A DNA stretch of 18,235 nucleotides from an uncultured Lachnospiraceae bacterium (lineage in GTDB: Bacteria; Bacillota; Clostridia; Lachnospirales; Lachnospiraceae), in contig USJG01000028.1 in NCBI GenBank assembly GCA_900554925.1, forward strand, positions 1-18,235, in the 5' to 3' direction. Made by a program: the position numbers and the translations under genes. Under the pieces are notes generated by a model. That model saw only the letters and a program-made list of their open reading frames with translations, was not told the origin of the DNA and made no database searches. Shown here in pieces: positions 14,804 through 18,235 of this stretch; the first letter of the stretch is position 1; every line of letters begins with the position of its first letter.

Positions 14804-15265
14804 CTAAATAGGCATTGGAATGATTTTATCTTTGTAGCGCAATAATCTGCTCAACTTTTTGGCATTTTCCTGTGCCAGATCATAAGTTTTGGAAATTTCT
14901 GTCTGCAGCGCAAACTCCAAGGTATCCAGACGGTCACGTGTGGCTAATGCCAATAAGCGTACTGCCTCTATCTTACCGCCTAATTCAGATCGCATATCCG
15001 ACATTTCTGTTCTTAAATCCACTATGTCTGCCTTTACGCCTGTCATATCAGTCTTTAAATTTTCTACGTCAGCTTTTACGCCTGCCATATCAGTCTTTAA
15101 AACTTCTACGTCTGCCTTTACGCCTGCCATATCAGTCTTTAAAACTGCTACGTCAGTTTTCAGTTCTGCTATATCCGACTTCATTTCAGACATATCTGCA
15201 CGCATCATGCCTATCTCGCACTGCATCACATCCAGACGGCTCAATATTAATTCTGTATCTGTCAT
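14804..15265 (-). CDS. Coiled-coil protein with 14-residue tandem repeats, function unknown
   Basis: A 153-residue soluble protein, almost wholly helical. From about residue 24 it shows a heptad-based repeat of 14 residues, consensus LKTDMAGVKADVEV, with three near-identical copies and flanking degenerate ones (ELKTDVAV before, DLRTEMSDMRSEL after). A second helical part with ALATRDRLDTLEFALQTEI and a basic end (KLSRLLRYKDK) follows. No signal peptide or membrane segment is present. Such sequences form long parallel coiled coils; homologues with differing repeat number would be expected. AAGGAGG lies about 8 bases before the ATG, and a strong promoter is present upstream. It is monocistronic. 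I do not assign a function. Confidence 0.8.
   Translation of the reverse strand: MTDTELILSRLDVMQCEIGMMRADMSEMKSDIAELKTDVAVLKTDMAGVKADVEVLKTDMAGVKADVENLKTDMTGVKADIVDLRTEMSDMRSELGGKIEAVRLLALATRDRLDTLEFALQTEISKTYDLAQENAKKLSRLLRYKDKIIPMPI
15026..15151 (-). repeat. Three tandem 42-bp repeats within the coiled-coil gene
   Basis: Units 15026-15067, 15068-15109 and 15110-15151 are nearly identical, each coding for 14 residues (two heptads). A degenerate fourth unit follows from 15152. Copy number change would keep the reading frame. Confidence 0.85.
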
Positions 15266-15295
15266 AGCATATCCTCCTTCCCTATCTACTTTCCT

Positions 15296-15366
15296 CCCGT
15301 CGCCATGCTCTGACCATGCGCGGGAAGATGTATTTCCATACTATCGAAAACAGGAGAATATGTCAA
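15296..15366 (-). promoter_or_regulatory. Strong promoter and leader hairpin of the coiled-coil gene
   Basis: On the minus strand: TTGACA (15361-15366), 17-base spacer, TAGTAT (15338-15343). The leader of about 65 bases contains a hairpin (15315-15324 with 15296-15307, 10 pairs with two bulges, 7-base loop). Whether the hairpin is regulatory cannot be told. Confidence 0.7.
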
Positions 15367-15450
15367 TCTGTTTTTATTTATAATTTAATGTTTTTTCGTT
15401 AATATCATTATCTTTCCATACTGCCTGCAATTCTCCTTATTTTAAGAAAA

Positions 15451-16275
15451 TCAAGCAGATTTGATCTTTTTACTCTTATCGTGGGCAAATGCCAGATAAA
15501 ACATCTGTATCCGCAGTTTGTTTTCTTCATAAAGATCGACTGCCTTGTACAACTCTTTATAATAATCAAACAAAATTCTTTTGGTTCGGATGGTTACCTG
15601 AAAATTAATCTGGGTGTCAACCAGACTTCCCTTGGTTTTCACATAATAATACAGAGGCTTTGTAATCACTCCCACCTTTCCCACATACTGCAAATACTCA
15701 AGATTAAACCTGAAATCCTCACACCAGTTTAATTCTGTAGAACAGGAAAGCTCAAATCTTCTAATAATGTCAGCTTTAAAGAATTTGTTCCATAATACTC
15801 CATAATAAAAATTAGCCGGAGCTTCCATCATGTACTCTGCATATTTCATTCGGGTTATGACCGGTCCGCTTTCAATGTGTCCCTTGGCAGAAATTCTTCT
15901 GCCGCGCACTCTGTAATAATCGGTTATAACCATATCGCAATCAAAGGTAAGGGCCATTTTCACAAATTCTTCCGTCGCCTGCTTTACCAGCCAGTCATCA
16001 CCGTCCACAAACTGAACATAATCGCCTTTTGCCGCCTTCATTCCCACATTTCTGCTGTCGGAAACACCACTGTTTGGTTTTTCAATATAGTGAAAACGAG
16101 AATCGGAAGCTGCGTATTTTTCAATTACCTTTTGTGTATGATCGGTACTGCCGTCATTTATCACTATAATTTCAATGTTGGAATAACTTTGATTTTGAAT
16201 GCTTCTAAGACATCTTTCGATGGTTTTTTCTCCATTATAGACTGGTACTATAATACTTACCAATGGCTGAACCAT
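15451..16275 (-). CDS. Family 2 glycosyltransferase (WcaA/EpsJ-like)
   Basis: A 274-residue GT-A-fold transferase with LVSIIVPVYNGEKTIERCL at the N-terminus, nucleotide-binding INDGSTD at 39-45, SGVSDSRNVGMKAAKGDYVQFVDGDDW with the metal-binding DGDDW at 91-95, and a WCEDFRFNLEYL acceptor-side motif near the middle. Short for the group, ending in a basic KSKKIKSA tail, with no transmembrane helix. The start at 16275 is chosen because GAGGAG lies 8 bases upstream; a GTG at 16284 overlaps that site. It is unlike the GT2 at 4118-5143 beyond the catalytic core, so not a recent duplicate. Likely role: transfer of a sugar to an envelope or capsule-type glycan; donor and acceptor unknown. Confidence 0.9.
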   Translation of the reverse strand: MVQPLVSIIVPVYNGEKTIERCLRSIQNQSYSNIEIIVINDGSTDHTQKVIEKYAASDSRFHYIEKPNSGVSDSRNVGMKAAKGDYVQFVDGDDWLVKQATEEFVKMALTFDCDMVITDYYRVRGRRISAKGHIESGPVITRMKYAEYMMEAPANFYYGVLWNKFFKADIIRRFELSCSTELNWCEDFRFNLEYLQYVGKVGVITKPLYYYVKTKGSLVDTQINFQVTIRTKRILFDYYKELYKAVDLYEENKLRIQMFYLAFAHDKSKKIKSA

Positions 16276-16336
16276 TATGATCACTCCTCAATCTGTTTCG
16301 CATAACCCCTGATAACAGGAAAATGTATAAGCATCA

Positions 16337-16482
16337 AGTGTCGCCTGCGACACTACGCGCGCGAGCGGATGCGTATGCATAACTACCTCTCCGCGAGAAG
16401 CGCATCCCGCCCGGAGGGCTTTTTATCGTATGGAAAATTCAACGGAATTTCCCATACGATAAAAAATCTACTCCTATCGGGA
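16337..16482. repeat. Cluster of inverted repeats in a divergent intergenic region
   Basis: The gap 16276-16627 has no gene. It holds, in order: an 8-bp perfect hairpin AGTGTCGC/GCGACACT (16337-16354); a stem GGATGCG/CGCATCC (16367-16373 with 16401-16407) enclosing about 27 bases; a short GC hairpin GCCCGGAGGGC followed by T5; and a 21-bp inverted repeat with one mismatch (16420-16440 with 16445-16465, loop AACG); then CTCC/GGGAG. Being upstream of both neighbours, it is not a simple gene-end terminator. A mobile palindromic repeat or a structured RNA are possible. The rest of the gap, apart from a promoter near 16559, shows nothing. Confidence 0.7.
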
Positions 16483-16558
16483 GAAAAAGTCAATTATGGT
16501 AAAATAAACAATTTATAAAAAATATGATTTTTCAGCAATAATAATACCACCAGCTTTC

Positions 16559-16587
16559 TTGCCATAATTCATTTCATGTAATATACT
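16559..16587 (+). promoter_or_regulatory. Promoter for the UgtP-like / plsY-like genes
   Basis: TTGCCA (16559-16564), 17-base spacer, TATACT (16582-16587), 40 bases upstream of the ATG at 16628. Confidence 0.7.
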
Positions 16588-16627
16588 TACTGGAAAGAAC
16601 TCATCTTATCAAAGAGGAATAATAAAA

Positions 16628-17773
16628 ATGAAAGTATTGATATTATCCTGCAGCACCGGAGGCGGCCATAACACTGCCGGCAAAGCAATAAAGGAGCGCC
16701 TTGAATACCAGGGGCACGAGGCTGTAATGCTGGATCCCTTTACACTCTCCAGCGAGCGTACTGCCAGGATCATCGGCAATGGTTATATCTGGGTAGCCAA
16801 ACATATTCCTGATTTCTTTGGATTTTTATACAGGATAGGCGGACGCATCAGTTCCTCCCGCCATAAATCTCCTGTTTATTATGCCAATACCCTGATGGTC
16901 AGGTACTTAAAAGCATACCTGGATGAGAATGTCTTTGATGCCATTGTGATGCCTCACCTATATCCGGCTGAAATGATTACCTGTATGAAACGCAGACACA
17001 TAGCTCTTCCTCCTACAGTTGCTGTTGCTACTGATTACACATGTATCCCTTTTTGGGAGGAAACTGAATGCGATTATTATATTATCCCCCACAGGGATCT
17101 TCTGGAAGAAAACATCACGCGGGGACTTCCCGAAGAAAAGCTGTATCCCTTTGGCATTCCTGTTGGTATGGCCTTCTCAGAATCCCACGACAAGCTGCAT
17201 GCCAAAGCAAAGCTGCACCTTCCCATTGATAAACCGGTGTTTCTTGTAATGAGCGGAAGCATGGGGTTTGGAAAAATGCATTTATTCGTCTTTGAACTGA
17301 CCCGCAAACTTACTCATGACGAACAGCTTATTATTATCTGTGGAAACAATCAAAAAATGTACCGCATTTTAAAGCGTACCTACAGGCGAAACAAAAATGT
17401 GCATATTACCGGTTACACGGATCACGTATCCCAGTACATGGATGCCAGTGACGTTATTTTTACCAAGCCCGGCGGTCTTACCTCCACGGAAGCGCTGGTT
17501 AAAAATATTCCCATTGTGCATACTGCCGCAATTCCGGGATGCGAAACGAAAAACAGCGATTTCTTTGTATCCAGAGGCCTTTCCCTGGCATCAGAGCACG
17601 TGCATATTCAGGTTTCTCAGGGGATTACACTGGTAGAAAATAAAGAAATACGGGATGCCATGATCTCAACCCAAAAGAAATATGCCTCTCCCAATGCCTC
17701 AGTCGACATTGTAAATCTGCTTACACAAATTACGTCTCCGGAAACTGCCTCATCATGTCAGGCTGCCAACTAA
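16628..17773 (+). CDS. Diacylglycerol glycosyltransferase, UgtP / MGDG-synthase family (GT28)
   Basis: A 381-residue peripheral-membrane GT-B enzyme expected to transfer glucose or galactose from a UDP-sugar to diacylglycerol, making membrane glycolipid. The N-terminal MGDG-synthase domain begins LILSCSTGGGHNTAGKAI, with GGGH at 11-14 as the acceptor-binding loop, and includes VMPHLYPAEM and VATDYTCIPFW. The C-terminal donor domain has MSGSMGFGKM, IICGNNQKM, TGYTDHVSQYMDASDVIFTKPGG (281-283) and E288 of the UDP-sugar site. Length is typical. A GAGG site lies near the ATG and a good promoter upstream. A plsY-like gene follows after 20 bases, so they form an operon supplying membrane lipid and glycolipid. 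Sugar identity and processivity are unknown. Confidence 0.9.
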   Translation: MKVLILSCSTGGGHNTAGKAIKERLEYQGHEAVMLDPFTLSSERTARIIGNGYIWVAKHIPDFFGFLYRIGGRISSSRHKSPVYYANTLMVRYLKAYLDENVFDAIVMPHLYPAEMITCMKRRHIALPPTVAVATDYTCIPFWEETECDYYIIPHRDLLEENITRGLPEEKLYPFGIPVGMAFSESHDKLHAKAKLHLPIDKPVFLVMSGSMGFGKMHLFVFELTRKLTHDEQLIIICGNNQKMYRILKRTYRRNKNVHITGYTDHVSQYMDASDVIFTKPGGLTSTEALVKNIPIVHTAAIPGCETKNSDFFVSRGLSLASEHVHIQVSQGITLVENKEIRDAMISTQKKYASPNASVDIVNLLTQITSPETASSCQAAN

Positions 17774-17793
17774 GACGGAAAGGAAATAAGATT

Positions 17794-18235
17794 ATGAAAA
17801 TTTCATTGTGGATGCCCTACCTGTATTGGACGCTTATCGGCTATTTGTCCGGCAGCATCCTATATGGGTACCTGATTCCCAAATACATCAATCATGTGGA
17901 CATACGCTCTGTCAGTGATGACGGAAACCCCGGCACTGCCAATGCTTTTAAATATGCCGGCTTCTTAGCCGGCAGCAATGTAATTCTCTGTGAACTGCTT
18001 AAGGCTTTTTTCCCAGTATATTTTGCAGCAAAGAGAGTGGATCCTACCCAGCTTCCCTTTGCTTTTATCATTGCTGCCCCTGTTGCCGGCCATGCCTTTT
18101 CCATTTTTTTCAAGGGAAAAGGCGGCAAAGCTATTGCCGCCTCCTTCGGTGCAGTGCTGGCCCTGTTTCCAAACATGGTCCCCTTCAGCGCCCTGGCCCT
18201 GTTTTATATATTTTTTTCAACTGTAATTATTATAT
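17794..18235 (+). CDS. plsY: PlsY-like glycerol-3-phosphate acyltransferase (truncated by window end)
   Basis: The first 147 residues of a membrane acyltransferase that transfers an acyl group from acyl-phosphate to glycerol 3-phosphate, the first step of phosphatidate synthesis. Visible PlsY motifs: GYLSGSI at 16-22, DGNPGTANAFKYAG at 43-56, and GHAFSIFFKGKGGKAIAASFG at 99-119, with four hydrophobic segments so far. The motifs are less conserved than in standard PlsY (SDDGNPGTAN instead of GSGNPGATN), so it may be a paralogue serving the neighbouring glycolipid enzyme. The ATG has AAAGGAAA upstream and follows the UgtP-like gene by 20 bases. The frame is open to the last base; there is no stop in the window. 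Confidence 0.88.
   Translation, partial: MKISLWMPYLYWTLIGYLSGSILYGYLIPKYINHVDIRSVSDDGNPGTANAFKYAGFLAGSNVILCELLKAFFPVYFAAKRVDPTQLPFAFIIAAPVAGHAFSIFFKGKGGKAIAASFGAVLALFPNMVPFSALALFYIFFSTVIII

Noticed and set aside
15026..15151. CRISPR array
   Set aside because: Units are contiguous and coding, with no unique spacers.
14872..15383. Plus-strand ORFs with repeats (LPYQSLKLLR, SAFTPAISVFKT) opposite the coiled-coil gene
   Set aside because: The repetition comes from the 42-bp DNA repeats; the minus frame has a promoter, SD and coherent heptads, while these have none.
15400..15475. Terminator after the second GT2 gene
   Set aside because: Only a weak A/T-rich pairing (AAATC/GATTT) overlaps the stop codon; too weak to call.
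16276..16340. Promoter of the second GT2 gene (TTGATG-17-TATCAG on the minus strand)
   Set aside because: The -10 is poor and it abuts the structured region, so it is not distinguishable from chance.

Overview
The window reads as a chromosomal segment of an anaerobic Clostridia-class Bacillota, most likely a Lachnospiraceae member. This is inferred from AGGAGG-type ribosome binding sites, moderately AT-rich DNA, an SfsA-MutY fusion, a stand-alone LUD protein with a Cys-rich tail, DUF362-ferredoxin and DUF1653 proteins. There is no phage, plasmid, rRNA, tRNA or CRISPR array. Nearly all genes are housekeeping or cell-envelope genes; the accessory component is a dispersed long-palindrome repeat.

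Layout. 1-132: right half of a repeat element. 183-2115: a LUD protein (+) convergent with glyA (-) across a shared terminator. 2338-4073: a lipid kinase of the DagK/YegS family and a PAP2 phosphatase (+), ending in a bidirectional terminator shared with a GT2 glycosyltransferase (-, 4118-5143). 5225-9931: a run of minus-strand genes: HAD hydrolase, small membrane-anchored protein, DUF1653 protein, cytosolic 5'-nucleotidase, and SfsA fused to MutY. 10080-11195: a DUF362/ferredoxin protein (+). 11217-11522: a complete repeat element. 11583-14611: a copper-homeostasis operon csoR-copA (-) with two CsoR-type operators. 14620-14667: a remnant of one end of the repeat. 14804-15265: a coiled-coil repeat protein. 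15451-16275: a second GT2 enzyme. 16337-16482: a highly structured intergenic region. 16628 to the end: a UgtP/MGDG-synthase-like glycosyltransferase followed by a truncated plsY-like acyltransferase.

How genes fit together. The lipid kinase, PAP2 phosphatase, UgtP-like glycosyltransferase and PlsY-like acyltransferase all act on phosphatidate, diacylglycerol or lysophosphatidate. Together they suggest a membrane glycolipid theme, with the GT2 enzymes possibly adding sugars to envelope polymers. In the copper operon, CsoR should repress csoR-copA until Cu(I) binds, and CopA exports Cu(I). CopA carries a CopZ-like domain fused at its C-terminus, and that domain has its own well-placed Shine-Dalgarno and ATG, so free chaperone could also be made.

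The most unusual items are the approximately 306-bp element (19-bp perfect terminal inverted repeats, arms that pair over about 110 bp) and the way two of its ends bracket the copper operon; the possible internal CopZ start; the two operator/promoter spacers with identical geometry; and the folded region at 16337-16482. None of these is demonstrated beyond what the bases show.
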